DNA of 64,000 nt from Saccharopolyspora aridisoli (GCF_004348445.1 NZ_SMKV01000016.1:85209-149208); one strand, 5' to 3'; shown: positions 25,702 to 34,885, counted from the stretch's first letter. Notes: generated from the letters alone by a model not told the origin. A program made the numbers and translations.

Positions 25702-26475
25702 ATGACCGCCGCCGGTTTCGCCCCGGAGTGGCTGGCACTCCGCGAACGCGCTGATGCCGAGGCTCGCGCGGCGGACCTGCTGGTACCGCTCAGCGAGTCC
25801 CTACCGGCCCATGGGCTGGTGATCCACGACCTGGGGTGCGGCACCGGCTCGATGGGACGGTGGCTGGCCGGACGGCTCGACGGCCCGCAGCACTGGGTCC
25901 TGCACGACCGCGACCCGCGACTCCTCGCGCTCGCCGAAGCCGCCTTGGCAACCGAGGACGTCACCGTCGAAGCCCGGCGAGCCGAGCTCGCTGGACTGCG
26001 CGCGACGGACCTGGCCGGGACGTCGCTGGTCACCGCCTCCGCGCTGCTCGACGTGCTCACCGAAGCCGAAGTCCGCTCGTTGGCCGCCGCCTGCGTCGAA
26101 GCCCGCTGCCCCGCCCTGCTGACCCTCACCGTGGTCGGGCGCGTCGACTTCGATCCGCCGGAACCGCTGGACGCGGGGTTCGAGGAGGCGTTCAACCAGC
26201 ACCAACGCCGCCACCTGCTCGGGCCCGACGCGGTACCCGCCGCCGTCGCGGCGTTCGAGGACCTCGGCGCGCGGGTGCTCACCCGTCCGAGCCCCTGGCG
26301 ACTCGGACCGGGTCCGTTGACCGAGGAGTGGCTGCGCGGCTGGGTCGGCGCGGCCTGCGAGCAGGACCCCGAGCTGGCCGCAGCGGCACCCGACTACCTG
26401 CGGAGGCGATCCGGTGACCTGCGGGTCCTGGTCCACCACGCCGACCTGCTCGCGATACCGGAGGAGCGAGCATGA
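25702..26475 (+). CDS. SAM-dependent methyltransferase
   Basis: A 257-residue class I methyltransferase. Motif I is IHDLGCGTGSMGRWLA near residues 40-55; HDRDPRLLALAEAAL gives the acidic residue after strand 2; TSLVTASALLDVLTEAE is motif IV-like. TTG 25651 (overlapping the previous stop) would add 17 residues, but ATG 25702 begins the family-like sequence, so the start is uncertain. It sits in a tight operon with the PTPS-like protein and glycosyltransferase, so it probably methylates their product. Confidence 0.8.
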   Translation: MTAAGFAPEWLALRERADAEARAADLLVPLSESLPAHGLVIHDLGCGTGSMGRWLAGRLDGPQHWVLHDRDPRLLALAEAALATEDVTVEARRAELAGLRATDLAGTSLVTASALLDVLTEAEVRSLAAACVEARCPALLTLTVVGRVDFDPPEPLDAGFEEAFNQHQRRHLLGPDAVPAAVAAFEDLGARVLTRPSPWRLGPGPLTEEWLRGWVGAACEQDPELAAAAPDYLRRRSGDLRVLVHHADLLAIPEERA

Positions 26476-27437
26476 TCCGCCGGCTGTGGCCCTGGCTGCG
26501 CGTGCTCGTGGCGGCCGGAATCCTCGCGCTGCTGGCGTGGCGGCTGGGCGCGGACGCGTTCCTCGACGGGCTGCGCGGCATCGACGTCGCGACCGCGCTC
26601 GCGGCGCTGGGCATCGGGTTGGCCACCACGGTGTGCAGCGCGTGGCGGTGGTGCGTGGTCGCGCGCGGTCTCGGACTGCGGTTGCCGCTGGGCGCGGCGG
26701 TCGCCGACTACTACCGGGCCCTGCTGCTCAACGCCGTGCTGCCCGCCGGGGTGCTGGGAGACGTGCACCGCGCGGTCAGCCACGGGCACCGCTCCGGAGA
26801 CCTCGGCGGTGGTGTTCGCGCCGTCGTGCTCGAACGCTTCGCCGGGCAGATCGCCCTCATCGCCGTCGCCGGGGTCGTGCTGCTGACCGGCCCGTCGCTG
26901 CCGTTCGCACTCGCTCCAGGGCTGATCGCCGCGGTTGCGGTGGCGGTGGCGGGGCTGAGCCTGCTCGTCCCAGCGGTGCGCCGTGCGTCGGTGACGTTCT
27001 GGCGCGACGCACGTCGCGGGGTGCTGACCCGGCGAGCCCTGATGCCCGTGGCGGTGGCCTCTGTCGCGACCGTCGCCGGGCACCTGGCGCTGTTCCTGGT
27101 CGCCGCGCGGGTCGCGGGTGCGGACGTTCCGGTCGCGGCCCTGCTGCCGCTGCTGGTGCTCGCGCTGCTGGTGATGGCGCTGCCGATCAACGTTGGTGGC
27201 TGGGGGCCGAGGGAAGCGTTCCTGGCGGTCGCCTTCGCCGCCACCGGGTGGGATCCGGCGCACGGCCTGGCGACTTCGGTGGCCTACGGGGTGCTGGCGG
27301 TGATCGCCGCGATGCCGGGCGTCATCCCCCTGGTCAGCCGTCAGCCAAGCGCCGCCAGGTGGTCGTCGAACGCCGCGACGAGTCCGGCGAGCTGGTCTCG
27401 GCCCGTGCGGGCTGAGACCAGCGACGGCCGCCGATGA
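26472..27437 (+). CDS. Lysylphosphatidylglycerol-synthase-type membrane domain protein
   Basis: A 321-residue integral membrane protein of the LPG_synthase_TM/UPF0104 type with about eight helices. Marks are SAWRWCVVARGLGL, YYRALLLNAVLPAGVLGDVHRA, VLERFAGQIALIA and the LPINVGGWGPREAFL loop. Relatives act as flippases or lipid transfer partners. ATG 26472 overlaps the methyltransferase stop by 4 bases. The last 30 residues (after IPLVSRQPS) are not family-like and overlap the 3' end of the convergent creatininase remnant, so the original stop may have been lost. Confidence 0.8.
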   Translation: MIRRLWPWLRVLVAAGILALLAWRLGADAFLDGLRGIDVATALAALGIGLATTVCSAWRWCVVARGLGLRLPLGAAVADYYRALLLNAVLPAGVLGDVHRAVSHGHRSGDLGGGVRAVVLERFAGQIALIAVAGVVLLTGPSLPFALAPGLIAAVAVAVAGLSLLVPAVRRASVTFWRDARRGVLTRRALMPVAVASVATVAGHLALFLVAARVAGADVPVAALLPLLVLALLVMALPINVGGWGPREAFLAVAFAATGWDPAHGLATSVAYGVLAVIAAMPGVIPLVSRQPSAARWSSNAATSPASWSRPVRAETSDGRR

Positions 27438-27749
27438 CGTCCGACTCCGAGTGGTGCGGCCATCCCGGCCGTGAGCGCGCGCCCGCGGTCGTCGGCGAGG
27501 CGATCGCCCGCCTCGTCGCCGGGACGGGCCGAATCGGGGTGGGCGTGCGGCGGGATGGGCGCTCCTGCTCGTCACCGGCGTCGGCAGCTACCGGGGTGGG
27601 CCGGCGACTTCCCGGGCGGTGGTGCAGGCGATGACGGTGTCGGCCACCAGCGGCAGGTGCGGCCCGTGCTGTTCGAGGTCGCCGATCGGCGGCACCGCGA
27701 CAAAGGCTCGCCGGTCGCGCACGTCGTCGGTGGTGTCACGGACGAGCAT
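27341..27749 (-). pseudogene. Broken creatininase-family amidohydrolase
   Basis: From ATG 27749 the minus strand reads MLVRDTTDDVRDRRAFVAVP then PIGDLEQHGPHLPLVADTVI, the unmistakable creatininase start (usual PxGSxEQHGPHLPLGTD with metal Glu and His). After about 53 codons it meets a TAG at 27588-27590. A second fragment in another frame (ARPGDEAGDRLADD to LVAAFDDHLAALG, stop at 27341) is the C-terminal end. The middle, with most metal ligands, is gone: 409 bases against about 740 for an intact gene. The ATG overlaps the dehydrogenase 3' end by 14 bases, as in an operon. Confidence 0.75.
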
Positions 27750-28707
27750 GACCCGCACGGTAGTCAATCCGGTGGCACAGCGCCGGGAGCTCGCCCGTCA
27801 GCAGTCCGGGCAGGTCCTCGAAGGAGCTCTCACCGGTGATCAGGGCGTCGAAGGCGGGATCGGCGAGCAGGTCCAGCGCCAACGACATCCGCTCGGCGTA
27901 ACCGCGGCGAGGATGCGCGACCACGCCCACCTGGCTGCTGCGGATCGTGAGCCGCCGGGAGTGGAAGAACTCGCCCAACGGCAAGCTCACCTCCGCGTCC
28001 CCGTACCAGCTCAGTTCGACGACCCGCCCTTCCGGTGCGAGCAGTTCCAGCGAGCGCACCAGGCCCTGCCGGTGGCCGCTGGCGTGCACGACGAGATCGC
28101 ACCCGTCGTGGGCGTGTTCTGGGGTGGCGAAGTCGACGCCGAGGGCGCGCGCGGTCGTCTCGCGGGCGGGGTCGACGTCGATCAACTGCGCCCGCACGCC
28201 GGGGACGCGGGCGAGGATCGCGGCCACGGCGCAGCCGACCATCCCGCCACCGACGACCGCGATCCGGTCACCGATCAGCGGGGCCGCGTCCCACGCGGCG
28301 TTGACCGCGGTCTCCACGGTTCCGGCGAGCACGGCCCGCTCGGGCGGGACCTGCGGGGGCACGACGGTGACCGCGTCGGCGGGAACCACGTACCGGGTCT
28401 GGTGCGGGTACAGGCAGAACACCACGCGGCCTTCCAGCTCGGTTGGCCCGCGTTCGACCACGCCGACGTTGAGGTAGCCGTACTTGACCGGCCACGGGAA
28501 CTCGCCCTCCTGGAACGGCGCCCGCATCCGCCGGTGCTGGGACTCGGGGATTCGTCCGCGCAGCACGAGGTTTTCGGTGCCCCGGCTGATCGCCGAGTGC
28601 AAGGTGCGCACCCGCACCTGATCCGGCGAACGGTCCGGCAGCGCGGCGCGCCGGATCTCGCACTCGCCCTCCGACGTGACCCACAATGCTCGCGTGGCCT
28701 CTGCCAT
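27736..28707 (-). CDS. Zinc-type (MDR) alcohol dehydrogenase-like protein
   Basis: A 323-residue medium-chain dehydrogenase/reductase. The N-terminal GroES-like part has ISRGTENLVLRG and KYGYLNVGVV; the usual catalytic zinc cysteine is not obvious. The Rossmann part has IAVVGGGMVGCAVAAIL near residues 149-165 and the acidic LIDVDPARE. FSRR-type ending HSRRLTIRSSQVG fits threonine/sorbitol dehydrogenase-like members. ATG 28707 has GGAGG six bases upstream. It would oxidise or reduce an alcohol intermediate of the cluster pathway. Confidence 0.8.
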   Translation of the reverse strand: MAEATRALWVTSEGECEIRRAALPDRSPDQVRVRTLHSAISRGTENLVLRGRIPESQHRRMRAPFQEGEFPWPVKYGYLNVGVVERGPTELEGRVVFCLYPHQTRYVVPADAVTVVPPQVPPERAVLAGTVETAVNAAWDAAPLIGDRIAVVGGGMVGCAVAAILARVPGVRAQLIDVDPARETTARALGVDFATPEHAHDGCDLVVHASGHRQGLVRSLELLAPEGRVVELSWYGDAEVSLPLGEFFHSRRLTIRSSQVGVVAHPRRGYAERMSLALDLLADPAFDALITGESSFEDLPGLLTGELPALCHRIDYRAGHARP

Positions 28708-28734
28708 GGACGACCTCCGAGGACCAGAGTGGCG

Positions 28735-29415
28735 ATGATCGAACTCCACCGCAACACAGCGGAGCACCTGACGTGGGCGGCCGTCCAGGTGGGTGCGCTC
28801 GGCGCGGTCGCCGCGACCACCGGTCTCGGACCCGCCGGTTGGGGTGCTGGGGTCGGCTGCGCGATCGTCACCCTGGTGCTGCTGCGCCGCTCGATGCGCC
28901 GGCACGACCGGACTTCCCTCGGCCCGGCCGACCGCATCACGCTCGTCCGGGCCGCGCTGACCGCGGTGATCGCCGCGCTGGTGGTCGACGGTGCTGGGCC
29001 CGCGATCATCGTCACCCTCGGCGTCGTCGCGCTGATCAGCGACCTCTTCGACGGCCTGCTGGCCCGGCGCACCGGCACGGTGTCGGTGTTCGGGGCGCGG
29101 TTGGACATGGAGGTCGACGCGTTCCTCATCCTGGTGCTCAGCGCGCACGTCGCTGTCGCGTTCGGCGTGTGGGTGCTGTCGATCGGGGTGATGCGCTACC
29201 TGTTCGTGGCCGCGTCGTGGGTGTTGCCGCGGCTTCGAGGGGAGCTGCCGCCGAGCTTCGCCCGCAAGGCCGTGGCCGCGGTGCAGGGGATCGTGCTCGT
29301 CGCCGCGGCGTCGGGGGTCGTCCCGCACGCGGGCGGGCTGGTCGCCTGCGCGCTGCTCCTCCTCGTGTGGTCGTTCAGCCGAGACGTGCTGTGGCTCAGC
29401 CTTTCTCAGACGTGA
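28735..29415 (+). CDS. CDP-alcohol phosphatidyltransferase
   Basis: A 226-residue membrane enzyme with about six helices. The full signature D-x2-D-G-x2-A-R-x8-G-x3-D-x3-D is present as DLFDGLLARRTGTVSVFGARLDMEVD (near residues 102-127, given here only by its key residues in order). Members transfer a phosphatidyl or other phospho-alcohol group from CDP-linked donors to an alcohol. GTG 28729 is an alternative start closer to GAGGA (28719-28723). Only about 20 bases separate it from the divergent dehydrogenase. The alcohol acceptor is unknown. Confidence 0.85.
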   Translation: MIELHRNTAEHLTWAAVQVGALGAVAATTGLGPAGWGAGVGCAIVTLVLLRRSMRRHDRTSLGPADRITLVRAALTAVIAALVVDGAGPAIIVTLGVVALISDLFDGLLARRTGTVSVFGARLDMEVDAFLILVLSAHVAVAFGVWVLSIGVMRYLFVAASWVLPRLRGELPPSFARKAVAAVQGIVLVAAASGVVPHAGGLVACALLLLVWSFSRDVLWLSLSQT

Positions 29416-30091
29416 CCTTCGGGAAGTAGCGCAGCACGGCGACATCGCCGAGCCGGGTCACGTCTTCGAGGTGGAAGCGGCGTGCCGGACCGCCGGGGAA
29501 GCTGTCCGGGTTGAGGAATCGCGGCGCGCCTGCTTGTCCGATGAGCGTCGGCGCGATCGCCATCCGGATCTCGTCCGCCAGACCGGCTTTGAGGAACTCG
29601 GTGTGGATGCAGGTCCCGCCCTCCACCATGAGCCGCTCGACGCCCCGGTCGGCGAGGTCGTCGACGAGCGCGGGGAAGTCGACTCGCGTTCCCAGGGAAG
29701 CGATTTCGGCCAGTCCGCCCACGCGGCCGCGCGCTGCGCGCGCGCCGTCGTCGGTGGTGTAGACGAGCTTGTCGCCGCCGCGCTGCCACAAGCGCAGCGC
29801 GGGGTCGAGGTCGCCACCGCCGGACACGACGACCTTCAGCGGGTGCTCCGGCAGGCCGCGCGCGGTCCGTTCGGCGCACCTGCCGGCGCTGCGGACCAGC
29901 AGTCGCGGGTCATCCCGGCGCACCGTGCCCGCACCCAGCAGGATCGCGTCGGACTCGGCGCGCACCTGGTCGACGTGGTCGAAGTCGGCCGCGTTGGACA
30001 GCAGGAACCGCTGCGGGTCGACGTCGTCGATGAAGCCGTCCGCGCTGACGGCGACGCTGAGCAGAACGTACGGGCGCGACACATCCGTCAC
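29396..30091 (-). CDS. RibD C-terminal-type pyrimidine/dihydrofolate reductase-like protein
   Basis: A 231-residue stand-alone reductase domain like RibD-C and archaeal ARPP reductase. Signatures: LLSVAVSADGFIDD at residues 10-23, SDAILLGAGTVRRDDPRLLVR, KVVVSGGGDLDP, and VERLMVEGGTCIHTEFLKAGLADEI. No deaminase domain is attached. It would reduce a ribosylamino-pyrimidine to its ribityl form with NADPH. Its 3' end overlaps the phosphatidyltransferase gene by 20 bases. The cluster context with broken GTP cyclohydrolase II and creatininase-type genes supports this substrate class. Confidence 0.85.
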   Translation of the reverse strand: MTDVSRPYVLLSVAVSADGFIDDVDPQRFLLSNAADFDHVDQVRAESDAILLGAGTVRRDDPRLLVRSAGRCAERTARGLPEHPLKVVVSGGGDLDPALRLWQRGGDKLVYTTDDGARAARGRVGGLAEIASLGTRVDFPALVDDLADRGVERLMVEGGTCIHTEFLKAGLADEIRMAIAPTLIGQAGAPRFLNPDSFPGGPARRFHLEDVTRLGDVAVLRYFPKVTSEKG

Positions 30092-30133
30092 CGTACCCAG
30101 TCGTGATCGGGTTCGGCTCCCTTAAACAAAGTG

Positions 30134-30200
30134 TTGACAAGAGCCGGTGATGGCCGCCACTATTCTGTGAAACGGAAACAAAAATCCACGATACGGAATT
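30134..30200 (+). promoter_or_regulatory. Promoter and IclR-like operator of the glyoxylate operon
   Basis: TTGACA (30134-30139) and a weak CACTAT (30158-30163) 18 bases later. Just downstream, TTCTGTGAAACGGAA (30163-30177) is a one-mismatch palindrome of the TTCCGT/ACGGAA form common at IclR-family sites, and a second ACGGAAT half-site (30193-30199) lies 21 bases further, two helical turns away. No IclR gene is in the window. Confidence 0.5.
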
Positions 30201-30212
30201 AGGACGGTCGCG

Positions 30213-31025
30213 ATGAGTCACGCACTGCCCTACGAGGTCAACTGCTCGATCCTGCTCACCGATCTGCCGCTGCTGGAGCGACCGGCCGCCGCGAAGGAAG
30301 CCGGCTTCGACGCCGTCGAGTTCTGGTGGCCGTTCGACACCGCGGTGCCCGCGCAACGCGACGTCGACGCCTTCGTCCGCGCCGTCGAGGACGCGGGAGT
30401 GCGGCTGGTCGGGCTCAACTTCTTCGCCGGGAACATGCCCGGCGGCGACCGCGGGCTCGTCTCGTGGCCGGCGCGCAGCCAGGAGTTCCGCGACAACGTC
30501 GACGTCACCGTCGAGATCGGCGAACGGCTGGGCTGCACCGCCTTCAACGCCCTCTACGGCAACCGCGTCGACGACGCCTCCGCCGAGGAGCAGGACGCCC
30601 TGGCCGTGGAGAACCTCGCGCTCGCCGCGAAGTCCGCCGCCCGCATCGGCGGAACGGTGCTGGTCGAGCCGGTCAGCGGCCCGCAGCCCTACCCGCTGCG
30701 CACCGCCGCCGACGCGCTCGCCGTCATCGACCGGGTGCAAGCCGAGGCCAGGGCGACCAACCTCGGGCTGCTCGCCGACCTCTACCACCTGGCGGTCAAC
30801 GGCGACGACGTGGACCAGGTCATCGCCGACCACATCAGGCGCATCGCGCACGTGCAGATCGCCGACCACCCGGGCCGCAACGAACCCGGCACGGGATCGC
30901 TGCCGCTGCAGCAGCAGCTCACCGCGCTCGAGCGCGGCGGCTACCGCGGTTGGGTCGGCCTGGAGCACAAGGCGAGCGGCCAGGCGGGCCCCTTCGACTG
31001 GCTCCCCCGCGAACGCCGCAGCTGA
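30213..31025 (+). CDS. hyi: Hydroxypyruvate isomerase
   Basis: A 270-residue TIM-barrel isomerase of the xylose-isomerase-like superfamily that interconverts hydroxypyruvate and tartronate semialdehyde. Marks are EVNCSILLTDLPLLERP at the start, KEAGFDAVEFWWPF, LVGLNFFAGNMPGGDRGL, TVLVEPVSGPQPYPL, LLADLYHLAVNGDD, HVQIADHPGRNEPGTG with metal ligands, and GYRGWVGLEHKA. First gene of a four-gene operon; the context with glyoxylate carboligase makes the call firm. Confidence 0.92.
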   Translation: MSHALPYEVNCSILLTDLPLLERPAAAKEAGFDAVEFWWPFDTAVPAQRDVDAFVRAVEDAGVRLVGLNFFAGNMPGGDRGLVSWPARSQEFRDNVDVTVEIGERLGCTAFNALYGNRVDDASAEEQDALAVENLALAAKSAARIGGTVLVEPVSGPQPYPLRTAADALAVIDRVQAEARATNLGLLADLYHLAVNGDDVDQVIADHIRRIAHVQIADHPGRNEPGTGSLPLQQQLTALERGGYRGWVGLEHKASGQAGPFDWLPRERRS

Positions 31026-31053
31026 ACCAAGAGATCCGAGGAGGAAGCAAGCA

Positions 31054-31938
31054 ATGAGCTCGATCGCGTTCATCGGCCTGGGCGTCATGGGCAGCCCCAT
31101 GGCCGTGCACCTCGCCTACGCCGGCCACGACGTGACCGGTTACAACCTCACGCCCGACAAGTACGGCCCGCTCGAGGCGGCGGGCGGGAGCCCGGCCGGC
31201 TCGATCGCCGAGGCCGTGGCGGGCGCTGAGATCGTCTGCGTGATGGTCCCCGACAGCCCCGACGTGCGCGACGTGCTCGCCGGTGAGGGCGGGGTCTTCG
31301 CCAACGCCAAGCCCGGCGCGCTGATCATCGACTTCTCCAGCATCCGCCCCGACGTCACCATCGAGCTCGCCGGTACGGCGGCCGAGAGGGGGTTCCGGCT
31401 GCTCGACGCCCCGGTCTCCGGTGGTGAGGCCGGCGCGAAGAACGCGGCGCTGTCCATCATGGTCGGTGGTTCCGAGGCGGACTTCGCCGCTGCGGCGGAG
31501 GTCTTCGACCACGTCGGCAAGACCGTCGTGCACGTCGGGCCGAGCGGTGCGGGTCAGACCGTCAAGGCCGCCAACCAGCTGATCGTGGCGTCGAACATCC
31601 AGGCGCTGGCGGAAGCCGTGGTGTTCGTCGAGTCCTACGGCGTGGACACCGAAGCCGCGCTGGAGGTCCTCGGCGGCGGGCTCGCCGGGTCGGCGGTGCT
31701 GGAGCAGAAGCGGCGGAACATGCTCGACCGCAACTTCGCCCCCGGTTTCCGCATCGACCTGCACCACAAGGACCTGGGCATCGTCACCGCCGCCGCCCGC
31801 GAATCCGGTGCGGTCGTGCCGCTGGGCTCGCTGCTCGCCCAGCTGATGGCCTCCGCTCGCGCCAACGGTGACGGCGGGCTCGACCACTCCGCGCTGCTGC
31901 GCGGCGTCGAACGACTCTCCGGTCTCAGCGACACCTGA
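31054..31938 (+). CDS. glxR: 2-hydroxy-3-oxopropionate (tartronate semialdehyde) reductase
   Basis: A 294-residue beta-hydroxyacid dehydrogenase that reduces tartronate semialdehyde to D-glycerate. The NAD(P) motif [17 protein letters not shown] starts at residue 4; the substrate motif is [22 protein letters not shown]; the catalytic lysine is in [26 protein letters not shown] is the C-terminal signature. It lies 28 bases after hyi with a strong GAGGAAG ribosome site. Length is normal. Confidence 0.92.
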   Translation: MSSIAFIGLGVMGSPMAVHLAYAGHDVTGYNLTPDKYGPLEAAGGSPAGSIAEAVAGAEIVCVMVPDSPDVRDVLAGEGGVFANAKPGALIIDFSSIRPDVTIELAGTAAERGFRLLDAPVSGGEAGAKNAALSIMVGGSEADFAAAAEVFDHVGKTVVHVGPSGAGQTVKAANQLIVASNIQALAEAVVFVESYGVDTEAALEVLGGGLAGSAVLEQKRRNMLDRNFAPGFRIDLHHKDLGIVTAAARESGAVVPLGSLLAQLMASARANGDGGLDHSALLRGVERLSGLSDT

Positions 31939-31961
31939 CCCCAGCCGAAACGAGGACGAAC

Positions 31962-33737
31962 ATGACGCGCATGCGCACCGTCGACGCCGCCGCCCTCATC
32001 CTGGAGAAGGAGGGCGCCACGCAGACCTTCGGGCTGCCCGGCGCCGCGATCAACCCGTTCTACAGCGCCATGAAGGAGCACGGCGGCATCCGCCACGTGC
32101 TCGCCCGCCACGTCGAGGCCGCCTCGCACATGGCCGAGGGCTACACGCGGACCGAAGCGGGCAACATCGGCGTCTGCGTCGGCACCTCGGGGCCGGCGGG
32201 CACCGACATGATCACCGGGTTGTACTCCGCTTCGGCCGACTCGATTCCGATCCTGGCCATCACCGGCCAGGCCCCGGTCGCCAAGCTGCACAAGGAGGAC
32301 TTCCAGGCGGTCGACATCCAGTCGGTGGCCCAGCCCGTCACCAAGTGGGCGGTGACCGTGCTGGAACCGGCCCAGGTCCCGGGCGCGTTCCAGAAGGCGT
32401 TCCAGCTGATGCGGTCGGGAAGGCCCGGTCCGGTGCTCCTCGACCTCCCGGTGGACGTGCAGCTGGCGGAGATCGAGTTCGACATCGGCACCTACGAGCC
32501 GCTTCCGGTCGCCACCCCGGCGGCGACCCGTGCACAGGTCGAGCACGCCCTGGAGATGCTCAACTCCGCGGAGCGGCCGCTGATCGTCGCCGGTGGCGGC
32601 GTCATCAACGCCGACGCCTCGGACCTGCTGGTGGAGTTCGCCGAGACGCTGGGCGTTCCGGTCGTGCCCACGTTGATGGGCTGGGGCACGATGCCCGACG
32701 ACCACCCGCTGGCGGCCGGCATGGTCGGTCTGCAGACCGCGCACCGCTACGGCAACGCGACGATGCTCGCGTCGGACTTCGTGCTCGGCATCGGCAACCG
32801 CTGGGCCAACCGGCACACCGGAGGTCTCGACACCTATCGCAAGGGCCGGACCTTCGTCCACGTCGACGTCGAGCCCACCCAGATCGGTCGGGTCTTCGCA
32901 CCGGATTACGGCATCGTGTCCGACGCCCGGGCCGCGCTCGAGGTCTTCGTCGAGGTCGCGCGCGAATGGCGGGAGCAGGGCAGGCTCGCCGATCGCGGTG
33001 CGTGGATCCGGGGGTGCCAGGACCGCAAGGCGGAGCTGCTGCGCAAGACCGACTTCGACGCCGCACCGATCAAGCCGCAGCGGGTGTACCAGGAGATGAA
33101 CCGCGCGTTCGGCCCCGACACCCGCTACGTCTCCACGATCGGGCTCTCGCAGATCCAGGCCGCGCAGATGCTGCACGTCTACCGGCCGCGGCACTGGATC
33201 AACGCGGGTCAGGCCGGTCCGCTGGGCTGGACGGTGCCCGCCGCCATCGGCGTGGCCACCGCCGACCCTGAGTCCGCAGTGGTCGCGGTCTCGGGCGACT
33301 ACGACTTCCAGTTCCTGGTGGAGGAGCTCGCGGTCGGCGCGCAGTTCAACATCCCGTTCGTGCACGTGCTGATCAACAACGCCTACCTCGGGCTGATCCG
33401 GCAGGCGCAGCGCGGGTTCGACATGGACTACTGCGTGCAGCTGTCCTTCGACAACATCAACGCGCCGGATCTCGCCGGGTACGGCGTCGACCACGTCAAG
33501 GTCGTCGAAGGGCTCGGCTGCAAGGCGCTGCGGGTGTTCGAGTCCGAGGGCATCTTCGATGCGCTGGAGCAGGCCAAGAAGCTCGTCGCCGAACACCGGG
33601 TCCCGGTGGTGGTGGAGGTCGTGGTCGAGCGGGTCACCAACGTGTCGATGGGCACCGAGATCGACGCGGTCAACGAGTTCGAGGCGCTGGCCGAGTCCGG
33701 CGCCGACGCTCCGACCGCGGTGGCGGGCCGGTCGTGA
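31962..33737 (+). CDS. gcl: Glyoxylate carboligase
   Basis: A 591-residue thiamine-diphosphate enzyme that condenses two glyoxylates to tartronate semialdehyde and CO2. It has the three-domain acetolactate synthase layout: [26 protein letters not shown] early (Val in place of the usual catalytic Glu, as in Gcl), [20 protein letters not shown], a central FAD-type domain, and the ThDP-binding [15 protein letters not shown] to [12 protein letters not shown]. Length equals typical Gcl. Needed for growth on glycolate, glyoxylate or purine breakdown products, though no allantoin genes are nearby. Confidence 0.95.
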   Translation: MTRMRTVDAAALILEKEGATQTFGLPGAAINPFYSAMKEHGGIRHVLARHVEAASHMAEGYTRTEAGNIGVCVGTSGPAGTDMITGLYSASADSIPILAITGQAPVAKLHKEDFQAVDIQSVAQPVTKWAVTVLEPAQVPGAFQKAFQLMRSGRPGPVLLDLPVDVQLAEIEFDIGTYEPLPVATPAATRAQVEHALEMLNSAERPLIVAGGGVINADASDLLVEFAETLGVPVVPTLMGWGTMPDDHPLAAGMVGLQTAHRYGNATMLASDFVLGIGNRWANRHTGGLDTYRKGRTFVHVDVEPTQIGRVFAPDYGIVSDARAALEVFVEVAREWREQGRLADRGAWIRGCQDRKAELLRKTDFDAAPIKPQRVYQEMNRAFGPDTRYVSTIGLSQIQAAQMLHVYRPRHWINAGQAGPLGWTVPAAIGVATADPESAVVAVSGDYDFQFLVEELAVGAQFNIPFVHVLINNAYLGLIRQAQRGFDMDYCVQLSFDNINAPDLAGYGVDHVKVVEGLGCKALRVFESEGIFDALEQAKKLVAEHRVPVVVEVVVERVTNVSMGTEIDAVNEFEALAESGADAPTAVAGRS

Positions 33738-34573
33738 GACTGGTCAGGGTGGGCGGACCCGGTGCCGAGCGGCCGGGGGTGTTGGACGCTGCGGGCCTGG
33801 TCCGCGACGTTTCCGGGTTCGCCCACGACATCGACGGGGACCTGCTGGCCGATCCCGAACGCCTCGCGGCCATCGAAGCCGGTCGTGAGGCGCTCCCGGA
33901 GCTGTCCGCGAGGCGCTTCGGTCCGCCGATCGCGCCACCGGGCAAGGTCGTGGGCATCGGCCTGAACTACCGCTGCCACGCGGCGGCCGCAGGTGCCGAA
34001 CTCCCGGCGGAGCCGATCGTGTTCCTCAAGCCCAGCAGCGGGATCACCGGTCCGAACGACGAGATCGTGCTTCCGCCCGGCAGCGCGCACACCGACTGGG
34101 AGGTGGAGCTGGGCGTCGTGATCGGCACCCGGCTGCGCGCCTGCCCGGACCCGGCGGAGGCCTTGCGCTCGGTGGGCGGCTACGTCGCGGCCAACGACGT
34201 CACCGAGCGAGCGCACCTCCAGAGCGGGCCGACGTGGGTGCGCGGCAAGTGCCACGACACCTTCAGCCCGCTGGGCCCGTGGCTGGTCACCGCCGACGAG
34301 ATCCCCGATCCGCAGGCCCTGCGCCTGGACCTGCGGGTGAACGGGACCCACCGCCAGCGGGGCCGCACGGCCGACATGGTCTTCAGCGTCGCTGAGCTGT
34401 TGTCGCACCTCAGCGGCCTGATGACGCTGCACCCGGGGGATCTGGTCCTCACCGGAACCCCGGCCGGGGTCGCGGCTTCGCACCCGGAGCCGCGTCCGTA
34501 CCTCCGTCCGCGCGACGTGGTCGACCTCGAGGTCCAGCACCTCGGGCGCCAGCGCACCACGGTGCGGGGATAG
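33734..34573 (+). CDS. Fumarylacetoacetate hydrolase (FAH)-family protein
   Basis: A 279-residue FAH-family enzyme. The core has [28 protein letters not shown] at about residues 75-102, metal ligands in [36 protein letters not shown] and LTGTPAGVA. Members hydrolyse or decarboxylate/isomerise 2-oxo acid products such as 2-hydroxy-hexadienedioate or oxaloacetate. GTG 33734 overlaps the gcl stop by 4 bases, so it belongs to this operon. The link to glyoxylate use is not explained by known pathways. Confidence 0.85.
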   Translation: MRLVRVGGPGAERPGVLDAAGLVRDVSGFAHDIDGDLLADPERLAAIEAGREALPELSARRFGPPIAPPGKVVGIGLNYRCHAAAAGAELPAEPIVFLKPSSGITGPNDEIVLPPGSAHTDWEVELGVVIGTRLRACPDPAEALRSVGGYVAANDVTERAHLQSGPTWVRGKCHDTFSPLGPWLVTADEIPDPQALRLDLRVNGTHRQRGRTADMVFSVAELLSHLSGLMTLHPGDLVLTGTPAGVAASHPEPRPYLRPRDVVDLEVQHLGRQRTTVRG

Positions 34574-34885
34574 GGGCCCGGGGCGGGAGGCGAGCGCACT
34601 GCCGGGCGCGACCCTCCCGCTCCGGGAGCACCCAGCACCGCAGCCGGCTTCCGGTGAGTCCAGCGCCGCGCGGCACGTCACCGAAGAGCTGCCCACGCCC
34701 CGACACCCGAGGTGACCGGAGCTCCACGTGGCGGTCAGCGGCTGGACCCTCGACCTCTCCGCGGCGCTGGCCGGTCTGCCGATTTCCGTGGACTGGCCGG
34801 CGTTCGGCGTGCGCCTGCGGCCCGGCCCGGGTCCGCGGAGCTTCGGTACGGTGGTGAGGAAGAGATCGTCGGTGAGGAGCGGGGC
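34574..34885. other. Non-coding gap downstream of the glyoxylate operon
   Basis: No convincing gene. A short open stretch (about 34728-34907, starting VAVSGWTLDLSAALAGL) has reasonable codon use but no ribosome site, and it overlaps the next gene in another frame. It may be a relic. No strong promoter or terminator was found by eye. Confidence 0.3.
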
